Positions 27,070 through 36,440 of a stretch of DNA of 64,000 bases are shown in pieces. The notes below the pieces were generated by a model that searched no databases, was not told the origin of the DNA, and was given only the letters and a program-made list of their open reading frames with translations. This stretch comes from CAKZSB01 sp964573105 (GTDB lineage: Bacteria > Pseudomonadota > Gammaproteobacteria > Granulosicoccales > Granulosicoccaceae), in NCBI GenBank assembly GCA_964573105.1, contig CAZNIS010000025.1, positions 7,388-71,387 of the forward strand, read 5' to 3'. Every line of letters begins with the position of its first letter. Within the stretch, counting starts at the first letter, position 1. Both the position numbers and the translations under genes were made by a program.

Positions 27070-29130
27070 ATGAAAGTATCGAGCGTGTTGTTAAAAGTCA
27101 TGGCGATGGCCGTCTGGCTGCTGGCACTGCCGGGCGCTGCGAGTGCGGGCGAGCAATGGCGTGTGACGGCTGAGCCCGAATGGGCGGGCGAACTGCCGCT
27201 GCGCTTTGATGCACCAGTCATGCGTGGCGCGCGCGATGGTCGATTTTATCGTTTGGCCGAAAAACATCACCACTACGCCGGCGATGCCGATGTTTTCTAT
27301 CAGCGCTATGCCTACGAGATTATCAATCGGCGCGGGCTCGATGGCCGTACTTCCGTGTCAGTCGACTTTGACCCCCAATACGAGCAGATAGCGTTTCACA
27401 AAGTCGTCATTCATCGCAATGGCGCCATCATCGATCAACTGGGTGATGGTAGTCGGGTGCAGGTTCTGGAGCGTGAGGAGCAACTGGAGGACGGGCTCTA
27501 CAACGGTGAGCTGACGCTGAACCTGATCCTCAATGACGTGCGTGTCGGTGACTGGGTTGAATACAGTTTTTCAACACTAGGGCGCAACCCGGTGTTTGAA
27601 GATCGCGTGTTCGGTTGGAGCTCGATGCAGTGGGGTGTTCCGGTCGGCGATATTCTCTTCAGATTGTATCTGCCACTGGACGCAACTGTCGGTCATCGTA
27701 CATTTGGCGATGCTCCGACACTGCGCGATGCAATAACGCCCACCGCGCGGACACTGAGCTGGCAAAGCGAAAACGTGCCAGGGTATGACTATCAGTCTGA
27801 TGTGCCATCCAATTTTCATGGCAGGACGCTGGTGCAATACAGTGATTTTTCCGACTGGCAATCGGTGCAACGCTGGGCGCAGCCACTGTTTGAGCCCGCG
27901 CAATCACAGCGCGATGACGTAATCAGTGCCACAGTGAATTCCATCAAAGCCTCCCATACAGACTTGCGCGATCAGGTTGAGGCCGCGGTGATGTTTGTAC
28001 AGGATGAAATCCGCTACACCGGGATCAACAGCGGTATTGGCGCCTGGATACCGGACGCGCCGGCACGCGTGCTGACGCGGCGCTACGGAGATTGCAAAGA
28101 TAAGTCGGTGTTGCTGTCGGTACTGCTGCGGGAACTCGGCGTCGAATCCAGTCTTGCGCTGGTCAATAGCGACGACGGCCGGGCACTGGCCGATTATCTG
28201 CCATCGCCCAGTGTATTCGACCACATGATCTTGACTGTCAATCTCGATGGTACGCAATACTGGATTGATCCGACGATCAGCCTGCAGGGTGGCACGCTGG
28301 ACACGATCTATCAGGCAAGTTATCACCACGCGCTGACACCGGTAGACGATCAATCGGGCCTGCAGGCCTATGATACCGGCGAGCCCTCGCAGCCACTAAA
28401 GCAGGTGCTGGAAACGTGGCATATGGCTGACAACAGCGACAGCACGCCGACCAGGCTCACAGTGAAGACTACGTTGCTGGGCTGGCGTGCCGAAAGTATG
28501 CGCGATCGAATTCAATCGGGTGATATCGATGATCTGGAAGATCGATACCTCGACTATTACCAATCGCGCTACGACGGGCTTGAAGCCGACGGGTCGATGC
28601 AGGTGCGGGATGATCGCGACGCTAATCGGGTTGTATTAGTGGAGCAATACACGATCGATGAAGGCTGGTACTGGGATGAAGAGAATTCCAGCGGCGGCTA
28701 CAACCGCTATACACTGGAGCTCAGGGCCGACTCAATCATCACCGCAGCCAGCCTGCCCGATGATGAACGCCGCACCCAACCCCTGTGGCTTCCGTATCCG
28801 ACGCACGTCAGCCATCAGATTCGAATCGTGTCCGATGTCGACTGGAGTCTGCCGTCGAAACAGCGCACTGAAGACAACGACTGGTTCTACTTTTATGCCT
28901 CCGAAGCCGTGAAAGAGGGTGTGGTAGAGCTCGATTATGAGTACCGTACCAAAACCCATAGCGTGAGTGTCGCAGATGCACGCCGCTACCTTCGCAAGCT
29001 GAAGTCGATCCGCGATGGCAGTTACTACGCGCTGCAAGTCTCCCTGCCGGCGACCGTCGATGTGATCAGTCACATGGCGTCGGGCCTTTCGAATATTCTG
29101 CGATCACTCAGTGCCCAGGAATCGCAGTAA
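27070..29130 (+). CDS. DUF3857/transglutaminase-core exported protein
   Basis: A 686-residue secreted protein. The signal peptide is at 1-26 (ending GAASA), then an N-terminal DUF3857 beta domain (IHRNGAIIDQLGDGSRVQVLE), a transglutaminase-like core with catalytic Cys342 in RRYGDCKDKS, His385 in FDHMIL and Asp400 in YWIDPT, and a C-terminal DUF2569/3858-like domain. All three catalytic residues are present, so a cysteine-peptidase or amidase-type activity on cell-envelope material is plausible. The start at 27070 has GGAAGGG upstream; an ATG at 27058 is also possible. The physiological role of the family is not established. Confidence 0.88.
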   Translation: MKVSSVLLKVMAMAVWLLALPGAASAGEQWRVTAEPEWAGELPLRFDAPVMRGARDGRFYRLAEKHHHYAGDADVFYQRYAYEIINRRGLDGRTSVSVDFDPQYEQIAFHKVVIHRNGAIIDQLGDGSRVQVLEREEQLEDGLYNGELTLNLILNDVRVGDWVEYSFSTLGRNPVFEDRVFGWSSMQWGVPVGDILFRLYLPLDATVGHRTFGDAPTLRDAITPTARTLSWQSENVPGYDYQSDVPSNFHGRTLVQYSDFSDWQSVQRWAQPLFEPAQSQRDDVISATVNSIKASHTDLRDQVEAAVMFVQDEIRYTGINSGIGAWIPDAPARVLTRRYGDCKDKSVLLSVLLRELGVESSLALVNSDDGRALADYLPSPSVFDHMILTVNLDGTQYWIDPTISLQGGTLDTIYQASYHHALTPVDDQSGLQAYDTGEPSQPLKQVLETWHMADNSDSTPTRLTVKTTLLGWRAESMRDRIQSGDIDDLEDRYLDYYQSRYDGLEADGSMQVRDDRDANRVVLVEQYTIDEGWYWDEENSSGGYNRYTLELRADSIITAASLPDDERRTQPLWLPYPTHVSHQIRIVSDVDWSLPSKQRTEDNDWFYFYASEAVKEGVVELDYEYRTKTHSVSVADARRYLRKLKSIRDGSYYALQVSLPATVDVISHMASGLSNILRSLSAQESQ

Positions 29131-29235
29131 GCTCGATACATCCTGATACATAAGGGGTCGAGGCGCTCTCCGATACTTAATGCAAGACCGTCGCGGTAAC
29201 ACCTGCGGCGCCAATTGCGTTAAAGGAGAGAGAAA

Positions 29236-30708
29236 ATGCAAATTCCAGTAAAACCGGCATTGATCGCTGGACTATGGTTAACCCTGAATGCCTGTGGTGG
29301 CTCCAGCGGCGAAGACAACCCCGTGCCAGATGATGGTTCGCCGGGTGTGCAAGCCAGTATCGAATGGCAGGACTGTGGCGGTGACTCAGCCCTGCAGTGT
29401 GCAACGCTTACGGTTCCTAAAAACCATCGTGATCCCGACGGATCGACGATTGACATTGCGTTGAATCGCATACCCGCATCGGGGGCTGATCCACTGGGTA
29501 GCCTGTTGTTCAACCCCGGTGGGCCGGGAGGATCCGGTACCGAGTTAGTTGAGATGCTCGGTGCGTATGATCTATTGCCATCTGAGATCACTTCGCGCTA
29601 TCACATCGTTGGTTTTGATCCACGCGGTGTCAACAAAAGTACCCCGATCGATTGTCGAGAGTTTGACCTGGATGATGTCGATGATTATCCGCTCGACGTC
29701 GAAGCACTGCAGCAAACCGCCGATAACCTGCAATCGTTCGTTGATTCCTGCATGGAAAAGTACGGCGATTACCTGCTGCATCTTGGGTCGGAAGCCGTTG
29801 CCGATGATATGGAGGCAATCCGGCGAGGGCTGGATGAATCCACGTTAAACTTCGTCGCTTATTCCTACGGCACCAGGCTGGCCGGCATTTACCTGCAGAA
29901 GTATCCGTCTACTACCGGTCGCTTCATTCTCGATGGCAGTCTGCCGCCGACACATGATTCGATTTTCCTTTTTCGTGGGCAGCTTCAAGCGCTTGAAGCC
30001 AATTTCCAATCGCTGGTCACCGCCTGTACCGGGTTCAGTGATTGTGACCCGGACAACTATCAACTGGCGCTGGAGAACCGGGTGGCCAGTTTGATAGAAA
30101 GTGAGTCTGACTTTGAACTGGGATTACTGGCATCGGTGTTAATCGCGGGCGTCGAACAGCCGGGGTTGAGTGAACAGATCGCCGAGCCCCTCTATGAATA
30201 TGTGCAGCAGTTTGACACCGCGCCGCTGGTGCAATTGGCGCTTGCGCTTGAACTGGATGACGACACCGACTCAGACTACGACTCGGATACCGTCGGGCGC
30301 GCAGTGATTTGTGCCGACGATCCGGCACGACCCTCGGTTGCCGAGCTTGAATCTCTACGCCGGCCGTTTAACGAGGTTAGCGATCTGTTTGCTGAAATTC
30401 AGTTAGCCGGTGCGGCGACTTGCCTGAATTGGCCAGATGCGCTCTATCCGCTGGCGGAAACAGCCACCATGCAGGCACCTGAATCACTGGTGATCGGTGG
30501 ACCCACCGATGCGCAAACACCTGTAGAGTGGAGTGAGGCAATGGCTGCTGCGATCGGCGGGCGATATCTGCGATCTGAACATCCCGGTCACACGACGGTA
30601 TTCTCCGGTGCCAACGCCTGTACCGATCGAGCAGCTATCGACTTTCTTTTAAACGGTGTGTTGCCCGATATATCCGTCTGTCCGCTGGGCGATCAAAGCG
30701 CACGGTAA
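29236..30708 (+). CDS. TAP-like alpha/beta hydrolase lipoprotein (proline-iminopeptidase-type)
   Basis: A 490-residue lipoprotein. Its lipobox is LTLNAC, with the acylated Cys20 followed by Gly-Gly, so it is probably sent to the outer membrane. The hydrolase has the oxyanion loop FNPGGPGGSG (93-101), the nucleophile Ser210 in AYSYGTRLAG, and a C-terminal TAP domain holding the Asp (IGGPTDAQTP) and His (SEHPGHTTVF). This is the pattern of tripeptidyl aminopeptidases such as the Streptomyces Slp/Tap enzymes. It should trim N-terminal peptides or hydrolyse esters at the cell surface. AGGAG lies seven bases before the ATG. Confidence 0.9.
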   Translation: MQIPVKPALIAGLWLTLNACGGSSGEDNPVPDDGSPGVQASIEWQDCGGDSALQCATLTVPKNHRDPDGSTIDIALNRIPASGADPLGSLLFNPGGPGGSGTELVEMLGAYDLLPSEITSRYHIVGFDPRGVNKSTPIDCREFDLDDVDDYPLDVEALQQTADNLQSFVDSCMEKYGDYLLHLGSEAVADDMEAIRRGLDESTLNFVAYSYGTRLAGIYLQKYPSTTGRFILDGSLPPTHDSIFLFRGQLQALEANFQSLVTACTGFSDCDPDNYQLALENRVASLIESESDFELGLLASVLIAGVEQPGLSEQIAEPLYEYVQQFDTAPLVQLALALELDDDTDSDYDSDTVGRAVICADDPARPSVAELESLRRPFNEVSDLFAEIQLAGAATCLNWPDALYPLAETATMQAPESLVIGGPTDAQTPVEWSEAMAAAIGGRYLRSEHPGHTTVFSGANACTDRAAIDFLLNGVLPDISVCPLGDQSAR

Positions 30709-30934
30709 CACGCTGATGAAGATTGCGTTACAACCTGAACCAGTGCTATTCACATGCAGTTCACAGTGATCTGATAGCCTCGGCATATCGTGAGAGTGGC
30801 GTTATCGAAATGTTCGATGGCGCTACCCTTAAAACTAACCCGAGTAACCGCCGGCTGTTGTGCGAGCGGGTGTCGATGGAAAGACGATGCGTAATGCTCT
30901 GGTGAACCGAAAACCACTGTGCCCGGAAGACGCA

Positions 30935-31732
30935 ATGATTGCGCAGATCGCCGACGCCAATAAGCCCATCTATGCAGCGATAGTTCTTTTCGCGGCACTG
31001 GCCGTGCTGACGCTTATTCTGTCTTTTGTCGATAGCAGGACACTGGACGGTGCCAATGTTTGGGTCAAACCGCTAAAATTTTCTGTATCGCTACTGGTTT
31101 ATTTCGCGACGCTGTTGTTTTTCAGTCGCTGGATATCAGCCTCGGTTGTCGATCATCCGCTGTTCTACCTCTACAACGGGGTGTTGTGTTTGTGCGCGCT
31201 GGTCGAGATCATCTGGATAGTGAGCGCGGCGGCTGGCGGCCATGCTTCGCATTTTAATGTGCACCACCCGATACTGGCGGCGATCTACCCGGTGATGGGT
31301 GTGGTTGCGGTGGCATTGCTGTCGGCCACTCTGAGCTATGGGATATTGATTCTGCTGTCAGCCGAAAGCGGCTTGACCTTGTTCTGGCGGCATGCCGTCG
31401 GCAGTAGTCTTGTTGCGACTTTTCTGTTAACGGTCGTCACTGCCGGGTATTTGGCGGCAAGCGGTGGTCACGCAGTGGGTGAGCATATCGAGCCGAGCAG
31501 TGGTTTATTTGGCTGGCTGAGATCCGCTGGCGATCTCAGGGTGGCTCATTTCTTTGCGATGCATTGCATGCAGATCGTACCCGTTGCAGTTTTGCTTGTT
31601 GTGAGCTTTTGGCCTGCGGGTCGAAGTCTGATGCTGATCTATCTGCTAGTTCTCGGCTATGCCAGTCTGGTTGGGTTTACTTTTTACCAGGCAAAGGCCG
31701 GCAAGCCGTTCCTGCCCCTGTTACCGTTGTAG
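30935..31732 (+). CDS. Uncharacterised seven-helix-type membrane protein
   Basis: A protein of about 265 residues with roughly seven hydrophobic helices. I recall the WVKPLKFSVSLLVYFATLLFF segment as a shared feature of an uncharacterised bacterial membrane family, but I cannot name it. Several His residues cluster near helix borders (GGHASHFNVHH, GGHAVGEH, VAHFFAMHCMQ), which could bind a metal or heme. The frame can also start at 30860 (GTG) or 30887 (ATG). I prefer 30935 because GGAAGA lies just before it and the first helix begins soon after. Neighbours give no functional clue. Confidence 0.7.
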   Translation: MIAQIADANKPIYAAIVLFAALAVLTLILSFVDSRTLDGANVWVKPLKFSVSLLVYFATLLFFSRWISASVVDHPLFYLYNGVLCLCALVEIIWIVSAAAGGHASHFNVHHPILAAIYPVMGVVAVALLSATLSYGILILLSAESGLTLFWRHAVGSSLVATFLLTVVTAGYLAASGGHAVGEHIEPSSGLFGWLRSAGDLRVAHFFAMHCMQIVPVAVLLVVSFWPAGRSLMLIYLLVLGYASLVGFTFYQAKAGKPFLPLLPL

Positions 31733-31817
31733 CCAGGCGGTATGAGCGCCACAGTCAAATCGCATTCAAGCCACAAAGGCTATCCATTCCCCAACCCACA
31801 AAGGAATAACTCAACTG

Positions 31818-32471
31818 ATGAAAACACGGTACATCGCAGTATCGGTTTTGCTGGGTGCCACATCGATCGCGTCTGCTGACAGTCGAACAGGCCTGTCACT
31901 TGTACCCTATGTCGGCTACAGCGAGCTGGGTAATCAAAGCGCCGTGCTGTCAAATCTTGCGAGCGGCAATGGAGCATCACGGGTAGAGATTGACCCTGGC
32001 TTTACCGCCGGACTGGCATTGCGGTATCACTTTGATTCGCCGTTCAGTTCGGAGTTTGGCTGGGAGTACCGTTCCAACGACAGTGTGATTGTCGATAACG
32101 CAGGGGTTCGACTGCCGTCGGGCAACTATGCCTCCAGTGTGTTTTATTTCAGCGGGCGTTATGATCTGCCGTTTGCGAGTGGGCGTTTTCAGCCGTGGCT
32201 GGGGACCGGCCTCAGTATTGTTCAGGAAGTTGATCTCGATTCGGAGTCGACAGCCGGCGAGATTTCATTTTCCGATTCTGGCTCAATCGGCTATCAGTTG
32301 ATGGCGGGCGTCGATATTGAACTGACGCCAGCGTGGTACCTGTCTACTGAATTACGCTACAGCGATCAGCGCGACCTGACACTGGAACAGGAAGAAGGTG
32401 GTGGCGGCGTGGTAGCGGACATCGACTATCAGCCGCTGACCCTCTCGTTCGGGTTGGGATACCGGTTCTAG
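31818..32471 (+). CDS. Small outer-membrane beta-barrel protein
   Basis: A 217-residue protein with a signal peptide (1-20, cleavage after ASA), then alternating polar and hydrophobic strands and a C-terminal aromatic signature ending GLGYRF, as recognised by the BAM machinery. It fits the OmpW/OmpA-barrel-like eight-strand class by length (about 195 mature residues). Function is unknown; such proteins are often stress-induced channels or surface proteins. An AAGGA site lies twelve bases before the ATG. Confidence 0.8.
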   Translation: MKTRYIAVSVLLGATSIASADSRTGLSLVPYVGYSELGNQSAVLSNLASGNGASRVEIDPGFTAGLALRYHFDSPFSSEFGWEYRSNDSVIVDNAGVRLPSGNYASSVFYFSGRYDLPFASGRFQPWLGTGLSIVQEVDLDSESTAGEISFSDSGSIGYQLMAGVDIELTPAWYLSTELRYSDQRDLTLEQEEGGGGVVADIDYQPLTLSFGLGYRF

Positions 32472-32978
32472 ACAGGCGAATGCCACCAGTTGCGGTACCA
32501 CATGGCGATTGGCACCTGTGGTGCTCCGCCGCCCGGATTTAATACGTATCACTGGTGGCACAGTGCTTTGCGAATCTGATGCATAAAGATGATCGGTAGC
32601 GTTTTTCGTCTGATTGATCGCGATTGAGCGTGAGCTCGCCCGGCAGGTATGCGCACGGGTCACGCCCGGTGCGCCGGCTCTCGATCATTGCTGTCATTGC
32701 AGGAGTAGTGGTAGGGTGTCGCGACACCACGGTCAACCCGTGCCTGGAGGAAACGCGATCCGAAAATGATCGCCGACAAAACCGATCCCGCTTGCCCGCG
32801 GAAAGCCCGATGAAGGTGCTGGGCGGCCCGGCAAAAACCGCTGGCCGCACCGCGTTGGGGTGCATACTAAATCGCATCGCCCCGCTGCAAAAACAGCATC
32901 GTCGGCAAACGGGCGAACCGATAGACTCCCCCGCTGGGCGAAGCTCGCGCCAAGCTCAATCGATTACCTGGACCCTTA
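32472..32978. other. Intergenic, promoter region of the ABC importer operon
   Basis: This is 507 bases. Frames on both strands show no recognisable protein and lack ribosome sites. It contains a perfect 14-base palindrome (listed separately). No terminator hairpin was found after the barrel gene. Confidence 0.5.
32715..32728. promoter_or_regulatory. Perfect 14-bp palindrome, candidate operator
   Basis: GGTGTCGCGACACC is a perfect inverted repeat with no spacer, about 250 bases before the ABC importer's first gene. The size and symmetry suit a dimeric repressor site of the TetR or similar type, but no regulator gene is adjacent. Confidence 0.35.
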
Positions 32979-33953
32979 ATGGCAGATACACCAACCACGA
33001 ATGACTTGCACCTGGAAGCACTGAGCAAACGCTTTGGCAATGTCGTGGCTGTCGATAGCATCGACCTGACGATCGCAGCGGGGCAATACTGCTGCATGCT
33101 GGGCCCTTCGGGCTGCGGCAAGTCATCGACGCTGCGCATGATCGCCGGACACGAGCATCCGGACAGCGGTCGAATCACATTGGGTTCCCACGACATTACC
33201 GGCCAGTCGCCTGCGCAGCGCGGTACCGCGATGATGTTCCAGAATTATGCGCTGTTTCCCCACCTCGACTGCGTCGACAATGTGGCCTTCGCGCTAAAGA
33301 TGCGCGGCGTCGACAAGCAAACGCGACGCAACAAGGCGCTCGACATGCTCGAACGAGTACACATGCTGGAACAGCGGGCGCGCAAGCCGGGACAGCTGTC
33401 AGGAGGGCAGCAGCAGCGGGTGGCACTGGCCAGAGCCCTGATCACCGAGCCGCAGTTGCTGTTGCTGGATGAGCCCTTGTCCGCGCTGGATCCCTATCTG
33501 CGCATTGAGATGCGAACCGAACTCAAACGATTGCAGCGCGATCTGGGCATCGCATTTGTGCACGTCACCCACAGTCAGGAAGAGGCCATGGCGTTGGCTG
33601 ACATGGTGGTGGTGATGAACGAGGGACGTATCGAGCAATCCGGCAGGCCCTACGATGTATTCAATCGGCCGGCCAGCGTATTTGTGGCGAAATTTATTGG
33701 CGGCCACAACGTGATCGAAGCCGACAACCAGATCTTCGCGGTGCGATCGGACAAGATCCGCGTCAACCGCGGTGGCGACAGTATTATTCGAAACATTGAA
33801 TTTCTCGGCCACACGGTGAAGCTGTCGGTGGACAGCCCGTTCTCCGATCTGACCGTCACCTGTGCCGACGAAGAATTCTATCTTGCCCCGTACGAGACAG
33901 GTGATCCGGTCTCGTTGCAATGGAACCGGGCCGACCAGCACATGCTGAACTGA
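32979..33953 (+). CDS. PotA-type ABC importer ATPase
   Basis: A 324-residue ATPase subunit for an inner-membrane importer. Walker A is GPSGCGKSS, the Q-loop MMFQNYALFPH, the signature LSGGQQQRVALARAL, Walker B LLLDEPLSALD and the switch His in HVTHSQEEA. A short C-terminal TOBE-like domain follows (IFAVRSDKIRV). It is first in an operon with a binding protein and two permeases, in the arrangement used for polyamine, opine or betaine-like substrates. Confidence 0.93.
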   Translation: MADTPTTNDLHLEALSKRFGNVVAVDSIDLTIAAGQYCCMLGPSGCGKSSTLRMIAGHEHPDSGRITLGSHDITGQSPAQRGTAMMFQNYALFPHLDCVDNVAFALKMRGVDKQTRRNKALDMLERVHMLEQRARKPGQLSGGQQQRVALARALITEPQLLLLDEPLSALDPYLRIEMRTELKRLQRDLGIAFVHVTHSQEEAMALADMVVVMNEGRIEQSGRPYDVFNRPASVFVAKFIGGHNVIEADNQIFAVRSDKIRVNRGGDSIIRNIEFLGHTVKLSVDSPFSDLTVTCADEEFYLAPYETGDPVSLQWNRADQHMLN

Positions 33954-34012
33954 CTCGGTTTACCACCCGTTGAACCTGTCCTCACAACTCAACTAACAGG
34001 AGTGTCACAGCA

Positions 34013-35281
34013 ATGACAGATACCATCGACCACGGTCGTCGCAAACTGTTAAAGACCACGGCTGGCGCCGCCGTCGCCGGGACTTTTATTTCCGGTGCAC
34101 CGTATGTCATGTCGCAGGAAAAAAAGGTACTGCGCTACCTGGGTACTGCGGTAAACCAGTCGGCAGAAATTGCCGCCAAGGCCAAGGAAGATCTCGGTAT
34201 CACCATCGAGTACATTCCGGTCACCACCGATGAAGTCACCAAGCGTATCATCACCCAGCCGAACAGCTTCGATCTGGTCGACACCGAGTACTTCAGCCTG
34301 AAAAAGCTGGTTCCGTCCGGCAACCTGCTGGGTATGGACGCGAAGCGCATCGAACTGTTTGACGAGATCACACCGGCATTTACCAAAGGTGAGATCAACG
34401 GCAAGAAGATCGGCGATCAGGGCACCGCACCGAAAAAAGTCTTCTACCTCAAGGGCGAGAAATCAACCGAGTTCTCCGACGAGCCAACGCAGTGGGTCAC
34501 CCTGATTCCGACCGTCTACAACGCTGACACACTGGGTATTCGGCCCGACCTGATCGGTCGTCCGATCAAAAACTGGTCTGAGCTGTTGAACCCTGAATTC
34601 AAGGGCAAGGCCTCGATCCTGAACATTCCGTCTATCGGTATCATGGATGCGGCGATGGTCGTCGAGTCGATGGGTGAATACACCTACCCTGACAAAGGCA
34701 ACATGACCAAAGACGAAATCGACATGACCATGAAGATCCTGACCGAGGCCAAAAAGGCAGGTCAGTTCCGCGCCTTCTGGTCCGACTTCAACGAGAGTGT
34801 CAACCTGATGGCCTCTGGTGAGGTGGTGATTCAATCCATGTGGTCGCCGGCCATCACTGCGGTTCGATCCAAGGGCATCGATTGCGTCTACCAGCCGCTG
34901 GAAGAGGGCTATCGAGCCTGGGCTGCGGGTTTTGCACTGCCGTCGACCATCAAGGGTCAGCAGGCGGATATGGCCTATGAATTCGTCAACTGGTTCCTCT
35001 CTGGCTGGGCCGGTGCTCACCTGAATCGCCAGGGATACTACTCAGCGGTACTCTCCACCGCGCAGGCCAATATGGAAGCCTACGAGTGGGATTACTGGAT
35101 GCTGGGCAAACCGGCGGAAAAGGACATTATGTCGCCGTCGGGTCAGAAGCTCGCATCGGCGGGTGAAGTCCGCGATGGCGGCTCTTACGAAACCCGTATG
35201 GGTGGCGTTGCGTGCTGGAACGCTGTGATGGACGAGAACAAGTACATGGTTCGCAAGTGGAACGAGTTTATCGCGGCCTAG
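34013..35281 (+). CDS. PotD-type periplasmic solute-binding protein, Tat signal
   Basis: A 422-residue binding protein with an N-terminal twin-arginine signal (GRRKLLKTTAGAAVAGTF) and mature blocks typical of the PotD/PotF family: LRYLGTAVNQS, FDLVDTEYFSLKKLVPSG, WSELLNPEFKGKASI, and a late MAYEFVNWFLSG. It captures a small organic cation or related compound and delivers it to the permeases downstream. AGGAG lies before the ATG. A strong stem-loop follows the stop, which would allow more binding protein than permease to be made. The exact substrate is unknown. Confidence 0.92.
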   Translation: MTDTIDHGRRKLLKTTAGAAVAGTFISGAPYVMSQEKKVLRYLGTAVNQSAEIAAKAKEDLGITIEYIPVTTDEVTKRIITQPNSFDLVDTEYFSLKKLVPSGNLLGMDAKRIELFDEITPAFTKGEINGKKIGDQGTAPKKVFYLKGEKSTEFSDEPTQWVTLIPTVYNADTLGIRPDLIGRPIKNWSELLNPEFKGKASILNIPSIGIMDAAMVVESMGEYTYPDKGNMTKDEIDMTMKILTEAKKAGQFRAFWSDFNESVNLMASGEVVIQSMWSPAITAVRSKGIDCVYQPLEEGYRAWAAGFALPSTIKGQQADMAYEFVNWFLSGWAGAHLNRQGYYSAVLSTAQANMEAYEWDYWMLGKPAEKDIMSPSGQKLASAGEVRDGGSYETRMGGVACWNAVMDENKYMVRKWNEFIAA

Positions 35282-35333
35282 TATTGGTACTCCGGCGTGT
35301 GCCGCAAGTCTGCGTGAGCGCGTCGCTTTAACC

Positions 35334-35365
35334 GGCAGGGTGTCACCCTCGAGTGGCACCCTGCC
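35334..35365 (+). other. Intra-operon stem-loop after the binding-protein gene
   Basis: Bases 35334-35346 (GGCAGGGTGTCAC) pair with 35353-35365 (GTGGCACCCTGCC) around a six-base loop; the only non-Watson-Crick pair is a G-U wobble. There is no T run. Hairpins in this position are known in ABC importer operons to protect the upstream mRNA and lower read-through to the permease genes. Confidence 0.75.
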
Positions 35366-35383
35366 TGGTTGTGATCGGGTGAA

Positions 35384-36394
35384 ATGGCTTGCCTCATTTC
35401 TTTCAGGTGGCGGCTTTTTGCCCGTTCTGATGCGGGTGTTTTCAACAGTTACCCCGTGTGCCCGGTCGCAAGGGCGGGTACAATAGACCGAACTCCACGT
35501 CGGTTATTCAGATTGCCCGCAAGTTCATCCAGAATCAGTACCTATCTGCTGGCGCTGCCGTATGCGCTGGTGTTTCTGCTCTTTTTTGTCGTGCCGCTGG
35601 TATTGGTGGTGGTAGTCAGCTTTTGGGACTACACCGAATACTCAATCATTCCCGATTTTATCGGCACCAACTACAGTGACATCTTTCGCGGGTGCGTGGA
35701 ACGGCTGCCGGAGCTTTGCACCGCCTTCGCCACCTATGTGTCTACGCTTAAGTATGTTTTCCTAAGCTGGATCATCACCCTGATCCTGGGCTTTGGCGTG
35801 GCATATTATCTGGCGTTTTGCGTCAGCAGTCTGACCATGCAGATCACTCTGTTTCTGCTGTGCACCATCCCGTTCTGGACCTCCAATGTCATTCGCATGA
35901 TCTCGTGGATTCCACTACTGGGCCGGGGCGGGCTGGTGAATCAGTCCTTGATCGGCATGGGGCTGATTGATGAACCGATCGATTGGCTGCTGTACTCCGG
36001 CTTTTCAGTCACGCTGGCATTTGTCCATCTGTACACGCTGTTCATGGTGGTGCCCATTTTCAACTCGATGATGCGCATCGACCGCAGTGTGCTTGAAGCT
36101 GCCTACGATGCCGGGGCCAACGGCTGGCAGGTATTGTGGAATGTGGTTGTGCCGTTGTGTAAGCCTGGTATTGCGATTGGGTCGATTTTTGTGATCACGA
36201 TTGTGATGGGCGATTTCATCACCATCGGCGTGATGGGCGGACAGCAGATCGCCTCCATCGGCAAAATAATCAATGTCGAGATGAGCTACCTGCAGTTTCC
36301 GTCAGCCGCCGCCAACGCGGTGATCCTGCTGGCCATAACACTGATGATCATTGTCGCCATGTCCCGCATCGTCGACATCAGGCGCGAGCTATGA
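35384..36394 (+). CDS. PotB-type ABC importer permease
   Basis: An inner-membrane permease with six helices and the EAA loop (EAAYDAGANGWQVLWNVVVPLCKPG). It pairs with the ATPase and second permease of the same operon. Hydrophobic sequence starts only at about residue 53 (YLLALPYALVF). The first 50 residues from the ATG at 35384 are Arg-rich and unlike family members, so the true start may be later, for instance the GTG at 35456 or TTG at 35513, although neither has a good ribosome site. GGGTGAA precedes the ATG. The end is certain. Confidence 0.88.
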   Translation: MACLISFRWRLFARSDAGVFNSYPVCPVARAGTIDRTPRRLFRLPASSSRISTYLLALPYALVFLLFFVVPLVLVVVVSFWDYTEYSIIPDFIGTNYSDIFRGCVERLPELCTAFATYVSTLKYVFLSWIITLILGFGVAYYLAFCVSSLTMQITLFLLCTIPFWTSNVIRMISWIPLLGRGGLVNQSLIGMGLIDEPIDWLLYSGFSVTLAFVHLYTLFMVVPIFNSMMRIDRSVLEAAYDAGANGWQVLWNVVVPLCKPGIAIGSIFVITIVMGDFITIGVMGGQQIASIGKIINVEMSYLQFPSAAANAVILLAITLMIIVAMSRIVDIRREL

Positions 36395-36440
36395 CTCGGG
36401 TTACGCATTTAACGGTTGCCAGCCGGGGAGACGATCGCTG

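Noticed and set aside
32624..33004. Plus-strand frame of 126 codons before the ABC ATPase
   Set aside because: Composition is unlike real proteins, there is no domain or ribosome site, and it overlaps the start of the ATPase gene.
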